This document shows positions 41,739-49,555 of a stretch of DNA of 64,000 bases, in pieces. The stretch's first letter is position 1. Every line of letters starts with the position of its first letter. Below the pieces are notes generated by a model, which saw nothing but the letters and a program-made list of their open reading frames with translations, was not told the origin of the DNA and ran no database searches. Source of the DNA: Spirosoma profusum (lineage in GTDB: Bacteria > Bacteroidota > Bacteroidia > Cytophagales > Spirosomataceae). The position numbers and the translations under genes are program-made. The stretch is taken from NCBI RefSeq assembly GCF_014699005.1, contig NZ_JACWZY010000003.1, positions 248,001 to 312,000 of the forward strand, written 5' to 3'.

Positions 41739-42317
41739 ATGACAGAAACGATAAAATTTCACGATGCTGTATTGTTTGGAGAACAGGTCGGCGATGAGGT
41801 GTTTGTACCAGTTCGACCAATTTGTGAGAGCATCGGTGTACATACCGACAAGCAGATATCTCGCTTAAAAAGTGACTCAATTATCTCTCGTGAGCATACC
41901 GAGCGGTACGTTCACGACGCTTCTGGAAGGCGGCAAAAGATGTTTTGTATACCGTTGCGGTATGTTCACGGATGGCTTTTTAGTATTCCCGACAACCTAG
42001 TTAAGCCAGAAGTCCGCCCTCGCCTGCTACTATTCAAAAAGGAATGTTACGACGTATTATATGAGCACTTCTTTGGTAATGCCCGGATAGCTCGTCTGGA
42101 TGCCGAACGGGAACATGGTCTTATCGCCCGTAATAAGGAAATCAATAAGCTGGTTCGGGATTTAATGGCTGAGCAGGCCACTAATAAAATCGAGCTGCAA
42201 ACGATCCTGAACCGACGGGCGATTACCTACCGTTTGGAGCCGATTCACGATGGAGCGGAGAAGGAATATGAGAAACGGAAGTTTCTAGGCCAGCAACTTA
42301 AAATCGCCGATACGTAG
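41739..42317 (+). CDS. phage antirepressor N-terminal domain protein (P22_AR_N-like)
   Basis: A 192-residue protein. Residues 1-115 fit the P22 antirepressor N-terminal domain: IKFHDAVLFGEQVGDEVFVPVRPICESIGV, then FCIPLRYVHGWLFSIPDNLVKPEVRPRLLLFKKECYDVLYEHFF. The C-terminal half is a helical segment with a coiled coil (about 120-165). Such proteins inactivate phage repressors or act in alternative regulatory roles. It has its own promoter (see 41651-41717) and is followed by two hairpins. Confidence 0.8.
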   Translation: MTETIKFHDAVLFGEQVGDEVFVPVRPICESIGVHTDKQISRLKSDSIISREHTERYVHDASGRRQKMFCIPLRYVHGWLFSIPDNLVKPEVRPRLLLFKKECYDVLYEHFFGNARIARLDAEREHGLIARNKEINKLVRDLMAEQATNKIELQTILNRRAITYRLEPIHDGAEKEYEKRKFLGQQLKIADT

Positions 42318-42322
42318 AGCTT

Positions 42323-42379
42323 ATTCCGGGATAATCCCGGAATGAAACGAAAACCCCGACAGGTAGCAACTGTCGGGGT
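42323..42379 (+). terminator. tandem hairpins after the antirepressor gene
   Basis: First ATTCCGGGAT (42323-42332) / ATCCCGGAAT (42334-42343); second ACCCCGACAG (42353-42362) / CTGTCGGGGT (42370-42379). No long T tract follows, so strength is uncertain. Confidence 0.6.
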
Positions 42380-42444
42380 CAGATTTCCGTATTGCCCTCC
42401 CTCCTTAAGAAAAGACATTACAATAATTCTAAGTCACCAAAGAT

Positions 42445-42738
42445 ATGCCTAATTCAGTAAAACCCAACAAGATACCCGAGTACATGATCATTGAAAATCC
42501 ATATTCCGGAAAAATGGTCAATGTATTGCCTCTGTTCGAGTTAATGAGCGAAGACGCTCTAAACGATGGCCCCCAGAGCATCATTGAGAAAATTCAGGAA
42601 GTGCATGACTTCTTAAGCACTTCAGTACCCAAAATTAGAGGATGTCAAGTGGCTGTAGATGAATGGGCACAAGCCAACTACTGGCTGGTGAAGATGCGCA
42701 AGACCCTTGAGAACATGAACGAATTTTCAATTCGGTAG
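42445..42738 (+). CDS. hypothetical phage protein
   Basis: A 97-residue protein starting MPNSVKPNKIPEYMI, followed by a helical C-terminus (about 35-95). No domain recognised. It lies alone between the antirepressor hairpins and the toxin-antitoxin promoter. Confidence 0.5.
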   Translation: MPNSVKPNKIPEYMIIENPYSGKMVNVLPLFELMSEDALNDGPQSIIEKIQEVHDFLSTSVPKIRGCQVAVDEWAQANYWLVKMRKTLENMNEFSIR

Positions 42739-42849
42739 TTGACATCATTTCAGTCGATTAAGAATAGATCTTATTAACTGTGTGGATTATATAATTCGGA
42801 TAACCAGCTCAAGTTTTGGGCTGGTTATTTTTATTTTTTACTAAAATAG

Positions 42850-42880
42850 TTGCATAAGTGCCAAATGTCACTTACATTTG
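42850..42880 (+). promoter_or_regulatory. promoter of the RES-Xre operon with operator
   Basis: TTG 42850-42852, 20 nt, TACATTTG 42873-42880 (perfect TAnnTTTG). Inverted repeats AAGTG (42856-42860) / CACTT (42869-42873) and CAAATG (42862-42867) / CATTTG (42875-42880) lie between and over the boxes, consistent with autoregulation. Confidence 0.75.
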
Positions 42881-42905
42881 TAATGTAATTATTATAATTA
42901 AAGCC

Positions 42906-43796
42906 ATGGAAGTCGTAAAGAGCTCAGAATTAATTAAACGCCTTTATCGGTTGATAAGCATACAAGAAAAAGAGCTCCTCCGCATTTCCGAATTAAGAGA
43001 CCGATTGGCTGGCATACCTTCTGAGCAGGAAGCTCAGGCAGACCATCTGGGATATTTTCCCCATAGCCATTTTACCATTTGGGAAGTTATTAAGTATTTA
43101 GATTCTAATACAACGAACGGTACTTACTCATTTGATAAAAACTTTATTGATCAGCTTGATAAACTTCTACTCAAGCAACTTGATGAACGCCTTGAGCTTT
43201 ATAGTAGCTACCTGGGTATATTACAGACCTTACTTGATACGTCTCCGTATAAATCATTAGGCACTCTTGAGGCAGCTCGTGAATTTATTCGCCAGCAGGT
43301 AATTGAGTTGAAGAAACTGGTCACCAGACTTAATCGTGACCAGATTACCATATCACTTGAGGCGGTGTCAATACCTGCTCCGCCTGCACTTCCTACTACT
43401 TTTATTAAAGACAATAAAATACCAGCACCTGACGACGAAGAACCTAAGCGCGTGAATGAGCGTCTACCGCTTTCGATGGCTGAGGAGGTTGCCGATCTGC
43501 TTGATCTGATGGACAAGGAGATGGCCACCGTCCTAACAATTTCGATCCGGACGTATCACCGCTTAAAGTTGAACGGTCTGCTGAATCCAGTAGCCTCCGA
43601 ACGCCTGATGATGCTCAAAGAGTTGGCAACATTTGGTCTGGAGGTATTCGAGAACCAGCACAGTTTCAATCAGTGGCTACGTCTTCCTTTGCGCGAGCTT
43701 GGAAATATAACTCCGCTTAACGCGCTGAATACTGCCACTGGATTCAATCAGGTTAAAACGATTCTGGAGCGAATTGAGTACGGCGTATATGGATAG
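42906..43796 (+). CDS. Xre/ParS-type antitoxin with N-terminal extension
   Basis: A 296-residue protein; ATG 42906 is used because the alternative GTG at 42858 lies within the promoter. Residues about 193-296 are the ParS-like core: SMAEEVADLLDLMDKEMATVLTISIRTYHRLK (HTH part), then ERLMMLKELATFGLEVFENQHSFNQWLRLPLRELGNITPLNAL, the toxin-binding MbcA/ParS/Xre (DUF2384) domain. Usual antitoxins of this family are about 130-160 residues, so the N-terminal 190 residues (helical, with charged coils and a proline-rich linker) are extra. It neutralises the RES toxin encoded 26 bp downstream. Confidence 0.8.
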   Translation: MEVVKSSELIKRLYRLISIQEKELLRISELRDRLAGIPSEQEAQADHLGYFPHSHFTIWEVIKYLDSNTTNGTYSFDKNFIDQLDKLLLKQLDERLELYSSYLGILQTLLDTSPYKSLGTLEAAREFIRQQVIELKKLVTRLNRDQITISLEAVSIPAPPALPTTFIKDNKIPAPDDEEPKRVNERLPLSMAEEVADLLDLMDKEMATVLTISIRTYHRLKLNGLLNPVASERLMMLKELATFGLEVFENQHSFNQWLRLPLRELGNITPLNALNTATGFNQVKTILERIEYGVYG

Positions 43797-43822
43797 CGTT
43801 AAGCTTAGACTAGACTCAGTCG

Positions 43823-44284
43823 ATGCTTCTCGTATATAGATTACAAAAACCCAAATACAACCCATTTACATTAAAAGGCGAAGGAGCCAGCATTGCGGGC
43901 GGACGCTGGAATGATAGAGGAGTCCCCTTAGTGTATGCCTCTTATTCCAGTTCTTTAGCTATTCTGGAGACGCTGGTACACAGTCCACAGCGATCACTAT
44001 TGGCCACGACAGCCTTTAACTTTGTGGAATTACTTGTTCCAGAAGAGTGCATTCATGAATTTGTCCTTCCTGATTTACCAGTCGGCTGGGATACCGACCC
44101 AGATCCATTCGCTGCCAGGGAGTTTTTAGCAACCTATCTTGAGCCAGGTAATTCGCTTGCTTTCAGCGTGCCATCGGTGATTAATCCCCTTGAACGTAAC
44201 CTGTTGATTAATCCGCGACATCCACATATCGACCTGGTTAAAATGGGCCAGTTTATTTCGTATAAGTTCGATAGTCGATTATAA
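43823..44284 (+). CDS. RES-domain toxin
   Basis: A 153-residue protein with the RES signature: R6 (VYRLQ), GGRWN (26-30), Y38 and S40 (PLVYAS), E49 (ILETL). RES toxins break down NAD+ by glycohydrolase or phosphorolytic action and cause growth arrest. It is full length for the family and directly downstream of its Xre-type antitoxin, sharing one promoter. In a prophage it may stabilise the element or act in abortive infection. Confidence 0.9.
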   Translation: MLLVYRLQKPKYNPFTLKGEGASIAGGRWNDRGVPLVYASYSSSLAILETLVHSPQRSLLATTAFNFVELLVPEECIHEFVLPDLPVGWDTDPDPFAAREFLATYLEPGNSLAFSVPSVINPLERNLLINPRHPHIDLVKMGQFISYKFDSRL

Positions 44285-44305
44285 ATCACAGGGTAGCCGA
44301 AGCAA

Positions 44306-45589
44306 TCACATAGCCTCCAGTATATCCTCCCAGCGAGTCGTGTAATGGGGTGACAGGTATTTTTGCTGATAAGGCCATTCTGGATTGTACATCTGGGAGG
44401 CTAGCCGGAGTTTATCCTGGCCAAATCGCTTATTGACCTTATCAACAACACCGGCCAGCTTAATCAGCCGTTCGTCGGGGCCTTCCACGAACACGCCCTT
44501 CTGCCGGTAGCTTTCAGGAACCAGATCGGTAAGCAGAATGCCCACTTTCTGATATTGATAGCCCGTTTTATAAATGGCTTTCAGGCCCGTAAGTGCGTAA
44601 CCCAGCAGTTCCGGCGTCGCACTGGTGGGATGTGGCAAATTCAGGGTGATGCTATTACTGTACTGCTTGGCGGCTAACCCATTGCCCGGCGTTTTTCGGT
44701 ATTTACTGGTACGTAAGGATATAGTCACTGCTCCGGCGAGTTGATCACTCCGGCGTAGTTTCATTCCTACCCGGGTGAGGTGAGACGTTAAGGCATCGGC
44801 GATGGTATCCAGATCGGGAATCACCGTGCCAAAGCCTGGCTCGGAACCGATTGATTTTTTAGGGGGCGGTGTTACCTCCAGTAATTTACAGGGCATTCCC
44901 CGCAACTCGTGTACGAGACGCAGCCCGTTTACGGTCATAATCTGCCGAATCCAGTCATCATTGGTATCTCGCAGTTGAGCCGCCGTACGTATGTTTTCCC
45001 GCTTGAGCCGGGCGGCTGACTGATGCCCAACGCCCCACAGATCTTCGACCGGAAAATTAGCCAGGGCGTCCTCGATCTGCTGGGGTGTTTCCAGTACACA
45101 CACGCCGTTCAGTTCCGAACGTTTCTTCGCCAGTTTATTGGCCACTTTAGCCAGTGTTTTCGTCGGGGCAATCCCAACGCCAACCGGTATCCGTAGCCAT
45201 TGATCGATTTTCGTCCGGATGTCCTGCCCTAATCCCTGATAGGTTGGATACAGACCCCAGAAATTCTCCAGTTGCAAAAAGGCTTCATCGATGCTGTACA
45301 CCTCCACATCGGGCACGAAGTTGGTCAATAGACTCATTAACCGGCTGGACATATCGCCGTAGAGGGGAAAGTTCGACGAAAATACGACAATGCCGTGCTG
45401 TTGGCGCAGTTCCTTGGTTTCAAAAAAGGGTTGCCCCATTTTGATGCCCAGCGCTTTGGCTTCGTTCGAACGGGCAATCACATTGCCATCCCGATTACTG
45501 AGAACAATAACCGGTACCCCTTCCAGATCAGGCCGAAAGGCCCGGTGGCAGCTTACGTAAAAGTTATTCCCATCGACTAATCCGTACAT
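44306..45589 (-). CDS. umuC: Y-family DNA polymerase, UmuC-like
   Basis: A 427-residue protein; ATG 45589 is chosen over a TTG three bases earlier. YGLVDGNNFYVSC (metal site with D6) and YSIDEAFL (about 98-105; D101, E102) are the catalytic motifs of Y-family translesion polymerases. GVGIAPTKTLAKVANKLAKK (fingers/thumb) and the C-terminal little-finger domain are also present. Full length for UmuC. No UmuD-like gene is next to it: the divergent neighbour is a 115-residue protein without the self-cleavage Ser-Lys pattern. Involved in SOS-type error-prone synthesis. Confidence 0.85.
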   Translation of the reverse strand: MYGLVDGNNFYVSCHRAFRPDLEGVPVIVLSNRDGNVIARSNEAKALGIKMGQPFFETKELRQQHGIVVFSSNFPLYGDMSSRLMSLLTNFVPDVEVYSIDEAFLQLENFWGLYPTYQGLGQDIRTKIDQWLRIPVGVGIAPTKTLAKVANKLAKKRSELNGVCVLETPQQIEDALANFPVEDLWGVGHQSAARLKRENIRTAAQLRDTNDDWIRQIMTVNGLRLVHELRGMPCKLLEVTPPPKKSIGSEPGFGTVIPDLDTIADALTSHLTRVGMKLRRSDQLAGAVTISLRTSKYRKTPGNGLAAKQYSNSITLNLPHPTSATPELLGYALTGLKAIYKTGYQYQKVGILLTDLVPESYRQKGVFVEGPDERLIKLAGVVDKVNKRFGQDKLRLASQMYNPEWPYQQKYLSPHYTTRWEDILEAM

Positions 45590-45709
45590 CAAATGGCAGT
45601 TTTAGGTCCAAACTGATTTAGAACTGCTATAATATATTTTTGCTATATATGTTGCAAGTAAAACATATAATTCGGTAACTTTTGGGTGAAATTCTTAACC
45701 AGATAGCCC

Positions 45710-46057
45710 ATGCAGCAGTACCTTCGCTTCCAGCGTTACGACGATCCGTCGCGCCAGATCACCACCCAGATTCATCCCGACATTTCCATTGATGAGGTGC
45801 ACGGTTTCGCCTATGCCAGCCCCATTAAAGTCGGCGATGATGACACGCCTGTCGAGGATTGGCCAATCTATTTTATTGGCAACATACCCCAGATATCCGA
45901 AATGGAAGATCCAAACATACCGGGTCGAAAAGCCCTATTGCTGGAGGTGTTTCTGATCCGGCAGGAGGAATGGGAGCTGTTTATGATCCCCGAATCGATA
46001 CACTACATTCAGGAGATGGAAAAGCTGGTGGATCGAAAAAGCCTTTCGTTAAACTAA
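45710..46057 (+). CDS. hypothetical protein divergent from umuC
   Basis: A 115-residue acidic protein starting at ATG 45710, with GFAYASPIKVGDDDTPVEDWPIYFIGN and a C-terminal helix IHYIQEMEKLV. No recognised family. The 120-bp region between it and the polymerase gene probably holds both promoters. A strong terminator (46061-46092) follows. Confidence 0.5.
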   Translation: MQQYLRFQRYDDPSRQITTQIHPDISIDEVHGFAYASPIKVGDDDTPVEDWPIYFIGNIPQISEMEDPNIPGRKALLLEVFLIRQEEWELFMIPESIHYIQEMEKLVDRKSLSLN

Positions 46058-46060
46058 ACT

Positions 46061-46092
46061 AAAAATCCCCGGAGCAGCTCCGGGGATTTTTT
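46061..46092. terminator. bidirectional intrinsic terminator
   Basis: A 14-bp stem AAAAATCCCCGGAG (46061-46074) / CTCCGGGGATTTTT (46078-46091) between convergent genes 45710-46057 and 46091-46465. Confidence 0.9.
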
Positions 46093-46465
46093 ATAGGTGC
46101 TCAAAAAAGGGCAATTGTTTTAACCAGGAAAAGCGTCGTCGGGAGACGATCAGACGGTGGCCGGTCGTTAAACATACCTCCCCTTGTTTTCCATAGCTGT
46201 CAATTTGAGCTATAAACCGTCGATTCACTAAGTAGTGCCGATGGATTCGAAGAAAATAAGTTGGTGGTAGTTGATCCTCGAAGCATTTGAGCGTGTAGGC
46301 CACCAAAAAGGGTTGGGCCATCACTGTATGCAACCAGGTATAATTTGCCGAACCCTCCAGATAAATAATATGGGTCAATGGCAGCCACGCCCGACCATCA
46401 GGGGTATAAATGCGCAAAGGTGGGTAAGATTCCAGTTGATTGTCAAACGGTAGTGCTGTAAACAT
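46091..46465 (-). CDS. LytTR-domain transcription regulator, single domain
   Basis: A 124-residue protein that is essentially one LytTR DNA-binding domain: IIYLEGSANYTWLHTV (about 33-48), TLKCFEDQLP (about 58-67), YFLRIHRHYLVN (about 70-81) and a C-terminal RRRFSWLKQL. There is no receiver domain, so it is not a classic response regulator. LytTR proteins bind direct repeats; three 13-nt-spaced GTTCA motifs lie about 130 bp upstream in the intergenic region. Confidence 0.85.
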   Translation of the reverse strand: MFTALPFDNQLESYPPLRIYTPDGRAWLPLTHIIYLEGSANYTWLHTVMAQPFLVAYTLKCFEDQLPPTYFLRIHRHYLVNRRFIAQIDSYGKQGEVCLTTGHRLIVSRRRFSWLKQLPFFEHL

Positions 46466-46590
46466 CGGTCAGATTAAGAGGCTATGTAGTCAGGGGCAAA
46501 AACTAAGCCAGACCGCGCGTTCAGTAAAACGGCCGTCAAATTGGACGATTTCCGGCCGCAGCCCGACTCCGCCTAAACCTCTTTTTTGCC

Positions 46591-46621
46591 GTTCATTTAA
46601 TCGGTTCACTTATTAAGTTCA
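46591..46621 (+). repeat. three GTTCA direct repeats, period 13
   Basis: GTTCA at 46591-46595, 46604-46608 and 46617-46621, exactly 13 nt apart, in the region between the LytTR gene and the 46667 gene. Each partly matches the LytTR half-site pattern. Confidence 0.55.
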
Positions 46622-46666
46622 ATGAATGCGTATATTGTAGATGATTAATTGAACGATTTCCGACCT

Positions 46667-46951
46667 ATGGCCTATAGATTCTTGGAGGCAAGCCACCTAT
46701 TTACTAAAAAGGAGTCAAACGATATAAGCCAGCAGGCTGAAAACTACCGGACTTCTCATGTAGTGGCTTTCTACATGCGGGAGCTAGACAGCATCACTAT
46801 GAAAGCTGGAGAGGAAATAATCTACAGTCAGCCTTACGGACTATTCATGCCTAACGTTGATAGTCCTTTTTACTCAGCGTGGAGTGAGGTCTATAATGAT
46901 ATGGTTCACTACCGGAAAGAGACATTCCCTTTATTGCAATTCAGCTATTGA
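46667..46951 (+). CDS. hypothetical accessory protein
   Basis: A 94-residue protein; ATG 46667 is used (TTG at 46649 is in frame). It contains YMRELDSITMKAGEEIIYSQPYGLFMPNVDSPFYSAWSEVYNDMV. No signal peptide or domain recognised. It begins a run of four small, AT-rich genes that lead into the serine recombinase gene. Confidence 0.45.
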   Translation: MAYRFLEASHLFTKKESNDISQQAENYRTSHVVAFYMRELDSITMKAGEEIIYSQPYGLFMPNVDSPFYSAWSEVYNDMVHYRKETFPLLQFSY

Positions 46952-46952
46952 A

Positions 46953-47153
46953 ATGAGTGATACTCCAAACGATAAACCAAGTCCGGAAGAATTGGAAAGA
47001 CAGGCACGAGAATTCGATGCAGAGTTGTTTCGATTTACTGGTCGCTATCATGTCTCGGTACCAATCCAATTCACGTATGTGAACCCTAAGTTCGACAGTT
47101 GGGATGATGCCTTTGAGTTTATGCAAACAGGACAACGCTCAAAATTCAATTAA
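46953..47153 (+). CDS. small hypothetical protein
   Basis: A 66-residue protein, ATG 46953, one base after the preceding stop. Acidic N-terminus with PSPEELERQAREFDAELFRFTGRY and a WDDAFEFMQTGQ C-terminus. Probably co-transcribed with its neighbours. Unknown. Confidence 0.4.
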   Translation: MSDTPNDKPSPEELERQAREFDAELFRFTGRYHVSVPIQFTYVNPKFDSWDDAFEFMQTGQRSKFN

Positions 47154-47163
47154 GCGTACTATC

Positions 47164-47385
47164 ATGGATATAATTGATCACCTTTTAGAAGGTGGCCACG
47201 AGCCGGAAAGCAAAGAAGGTCAATTTGATCTATCAAAAGGTGAGGGAAACGTAGGAAACGTTATACTTACTCAGTATAGTGATGGCGGTTTTAAGATCGG
47301 ATCGCTTACGTTACAGCGCGAAGATCTGATTGAGTTAATCGATTTTGTTAAAGCCATAGATACCGCTTTAGATCATGGCAAGTGA
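47164..47385 (+). CDS. small hypothetical protein
   Basis: A 73-residue acidic protein, ATG 47164. It has a glycine-rich middle and a C-terminal helix LIELIDFVKAIDTAL. Its 3' end overlaps the next gene by 11 nt. Unknown. Confidence 0.45.
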   Translation: MDIIDHLLEGGHEPESKEGQFDLSKGEGNVGNVILTQYSDGGFKIGSLTLQREDLIELIDFVKAIDTALDHGK

Positions 47386-47647
47386 GAAATACACCCTGGA
47401 ACATTTTACTGGTAAACTCATGAAAAGTAGACTATGCTGGATTGTTGGCGTTGATGCCGATACTTGGAAACTTCGGGCAGCACGTTGTACACGTCAGGAA
47501 GCTAAACGGGATGAGGTTGAAATATTTGAAACCTATGAAGCGGCTGACAGTGCAGCTAAATATCAGCAATCGATTCGGGATCATCACGAACAAGAGCGGA
47601 TTGAACGTGCATTGATTTACAATGAACCAGGGGATTATATGCTATGA
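47375..47647 (+). CDS. hypothetical protein coupled to serine recombinase
   Basis: A 90-residue charged protein whose stop overlaps the recombinase start (ATGCTATGA), indicating translational coupling. Helical C-terminus rich in E, Q and R (about 60-80). Might be an accessory factor of the recombinase; no family recognised. Confidence 0.45.
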   Translation: MASEKYTLEHFTGKLMKSRLCWIVGVDADTWKLRAARCTRQEAKRDEVEIFETYEAADSAAKYQQSIRDHHEQERIERALIYNEPGDYML

Positions 47648-48258
47648 ATATTGGCTACGCACGGGTATCTACCCAGGATCAGAATTTATCCCTCCAGCTC
47701 GATGCGCTGAAGTCGGCAGGTTGTGACAAGATTTATCAGGAAAAAGCGAGTGGCGCCAAGGCTGATCGACCGGAGCTTACCCGTTTACTCGAGCACGTGC
47801 GCGAGGGTGATACGATTGTGATCTGGAAACTCGACCGGCTCGGCCGATCGCTGCCCAACCTAGTGGAGCTGGTGACCAGTCTGCAGGCCCGGGGCGTTGG
47901 CCTGGTTACCTTGAACGGCCCGATCGATACGACCACCGCCCAGGGTAAATTCACCTTTCAAATATTTGCCGTTTTAGCTGAATACGAGCGGGAGCTGATC
48001 CGGGAACGTACCAAGGCAGGCCTTGCCTCTGCCCGGCGTCAGGGGAAAAAGCTGGGCCGGAAGGAAGGACTATCGGAAGAAGCTGAAAAAACCGCCCGGG
48101 TGGCTGAAAGTATGTATCGGGAAAATGTGTATTCGGTGCAGGAGATTGCTAAACGGCTGACTATTTCGAAGACTACGCTGTATAAATATCTTAAGCATCG
48201 AGGTATAAATATTGGCAATGACGTATTTCGTATACTTGACTCAGGAGCAGTTCAATAA
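47644..48258 (+). CDS. serine recombinase (resolvase/invertase family)
   Basis: A 204-residue protein. The catalytic domain has YARVSTQDQ with nucleophile S9, DTIVIWKLDRLGRSL (about 56-70, catalytic arginines) and RERTKAGLASARRQGKKLGRKEG. The C-terminal DNA-binding HTH is YSVQEIAKRLTISKTTLYKYLKHRG (about 161-185). Hin/Gin-like invertases and Tn3-type resolvases share this layout. Full length. I found no inverted crossover sites next to it, so its target is unknown; it does not look like part of an intact transposon. Confidence 0.85.
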   Translation: MNIGYARVSTQDQNLSLQLDALKSAGCDKIYQEKASGAKADRPELTRLLEHVREGDTIVIWKLDRLGRSLPNLVELVTSLQARGVGLVTLNGPIDTTTAQGKFTFQIFAVLAEYERELIRERTKAGLASARRQGKKLGRKEGLSEEAEKTARVAESMYRENVYSVQEIAKRLTISKTTLYKYLKHRGINIGNDVFRILDSGAVQ

Positions 48259-48313
48259 TGCTTTATAGGTATTTAGGGGTAATGGGGAGTAAAATCAATT
48301 GATTAATAATAGA

Positions 48314-49222
48314 ATGGCACAAAAGTGGCACGAGAAAGCGTCGGTTCAGGCAACAATAGTAAACGCTTTGATTGGAGTATTACCCGCCACTGCAATAGCA
48401 GCAGTGGCAATCTATTATCAAATACAATTAGGGGACGATCAAATAGCATTGACTAAACAAATTGCTAATCAGCAAGCGGTAAACGATAGTGCTGATACAA
48501 GGCGATCTGATCAAAAATATTCAAATGATAGTTTACAGGCAGTAAAACAACTCGAATTCACAAAGTCAGCAGTTGAGCAGCAAAACGAAAAATATTATAA
48601 TGACAGCATGTTAGCTGTTAAACAGATGGATTTAAATAAACTCCAATTTGAATTAGCTAAGCTGAAACGAAATGATGACATTAAATTAAACGCTCGGCTT
48701 GAGCAAATCAGTAAAAATAACTTAGCAGTCTCTGAAGGGCAGTATTCAATCCAGAAAATAGAGCGTGCAGCTAAGTCTGTTAGTGATATTGTCGAGTTTG
48801 GCAAAGTTCAACAGATTATGGGAGATATAAATCGCACTCTACAAAATACTTACGTCGCTAACTACATAGGTCCTAATTGTTGGTCAAGGAAAATTATATC
48901 TTTATTAGGAAGCAATTTAAACAATCCTGCACTTCAAGAAAATGAGCCGTTATTGAACAAATGGTTAGCCGTTATGGAAAAGATTGAAGAACAGCAAAAT
49001 AATTTATCTATACGTATATTCTATGAAAATATAAAAGGCGACAGCGCATTTATCGTGAATACTTTAGATAAGAAAATTGGTATTAATACTGTAGCCCAAG
49101 ATGAATTAGTTCAGCCACTCAATCGTGCTGGTAATCTTTTCGGAAGTAGTTTTAATTATTATCGAAATGAATTAATAAGGCGAACAGAAAATTACAGAAA
49201 TTTGGTGAATAGCATGAGGTAA
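48314..49222 (+). CDS. AT-rich membrane-anchored coiled-coil protein
   Basis: A 302-residue protein, ATG 48314 (TTG at 48299 in frame). One N-terminal membrane helix (about 11-33, ATIVNALIGVLPATAIAAVAIYY), then a long coiled coil (about 45-140) rich in K, Q, N and D, then a C-terminal helical domain (about 150-302). Strongly AT-rich compared with the structural genes, a sign of recent acquisition. Location among accessory genes near the integrase suggests a phage exclusion or defence role, without domain support. Confidence 0.5.
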   Translation: MAQKWHEKASVQATIVNALIGVLPATAIAAVAIYYQIQLGDDQIALTKQIANQQAVNDSADTRRSDQKYSNDSLQAVKQLEFTKSAVEQQNEKYYNDSMLAVKQMDLNKLQFELAKLKRNDDIKLNARLEQISKNNLAVSEGQYSIQKIERAAKSVSDIVEFGKVQQIMGDINRTLQNTYVANYIGPNCWSRKIISLLGSNLNNPALQENEPLLNKWLAVMEKIEEQQNNLSIRIFYENIKGDSAFIVNTLDKKIGINTVAQDELVQPLNRAGNLFGSSFNYYRNELIRRTENYRNLVNSMR

Positions 49223-49302
49223 TTTCAATCGACTATTTAGTTCCTAAATAAACTATTTAGTGGTTGATTTAAGCCCAAGATAAATACCTTTCATCCTTTC
49301 CG

Positions 49303-49512
49303 TCATTGCTCCTCAGCCGCCCAGATTGGTATATGGTTTTTGTCGGCGTTGTCTAAATACGTTTCCAGTATTTCGTAATTCTGACAACGGTACCAGAGAA
49401 TCATGATATCAGTAAAGGAGAACGTTTTGCCCTCCCGGAGCAAATTGACCACGCCCATGTTAGGGACTCGGGGCTCAATTTCAGATTCCATCAATTTACG
49501 ATTATCGGCCAT
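49303..49512 (-). CDS. small hypothetical protein
   Basis: A 69-residue protein, MADNRKLMESEIEPRVPNMGVV, ending with DNADKNHIPIWAAEEQ. Transcribed divergently from the structured RNA, whose promoter lies just upstream. No recognised domain. Confidence 0.45.
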   Translation of the reverse strand: MADNRKLMESEIEPRVPNMGVVNLLREGKTFSFTDIMILWYRCQNYEILETYLDNADKNHIPIWAAEEQ

Positions 49513-49543
49513 TTTCTTGCCCAGCCAAATGGCTTTTTTTGCG

Positions 49544-49551
49544 TAATTTTG
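49544..49551 (+). promoter_or_regulatory. -7 box of the structured RNA
   Basis: TAATTTTG (49544-49551) is a perfect TAnnTTTG box; a TTG at 49517-49519 stands 24 nt upstream, a little further than usual. An inverted repeat GCGTAAT (49541-49547) / ATTACGC (49569-49575) overlaps it. The predicted start is close to the first base of the RNA stem. Confidence 0.55.
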
Positions 49552-49555
49552 CCTC

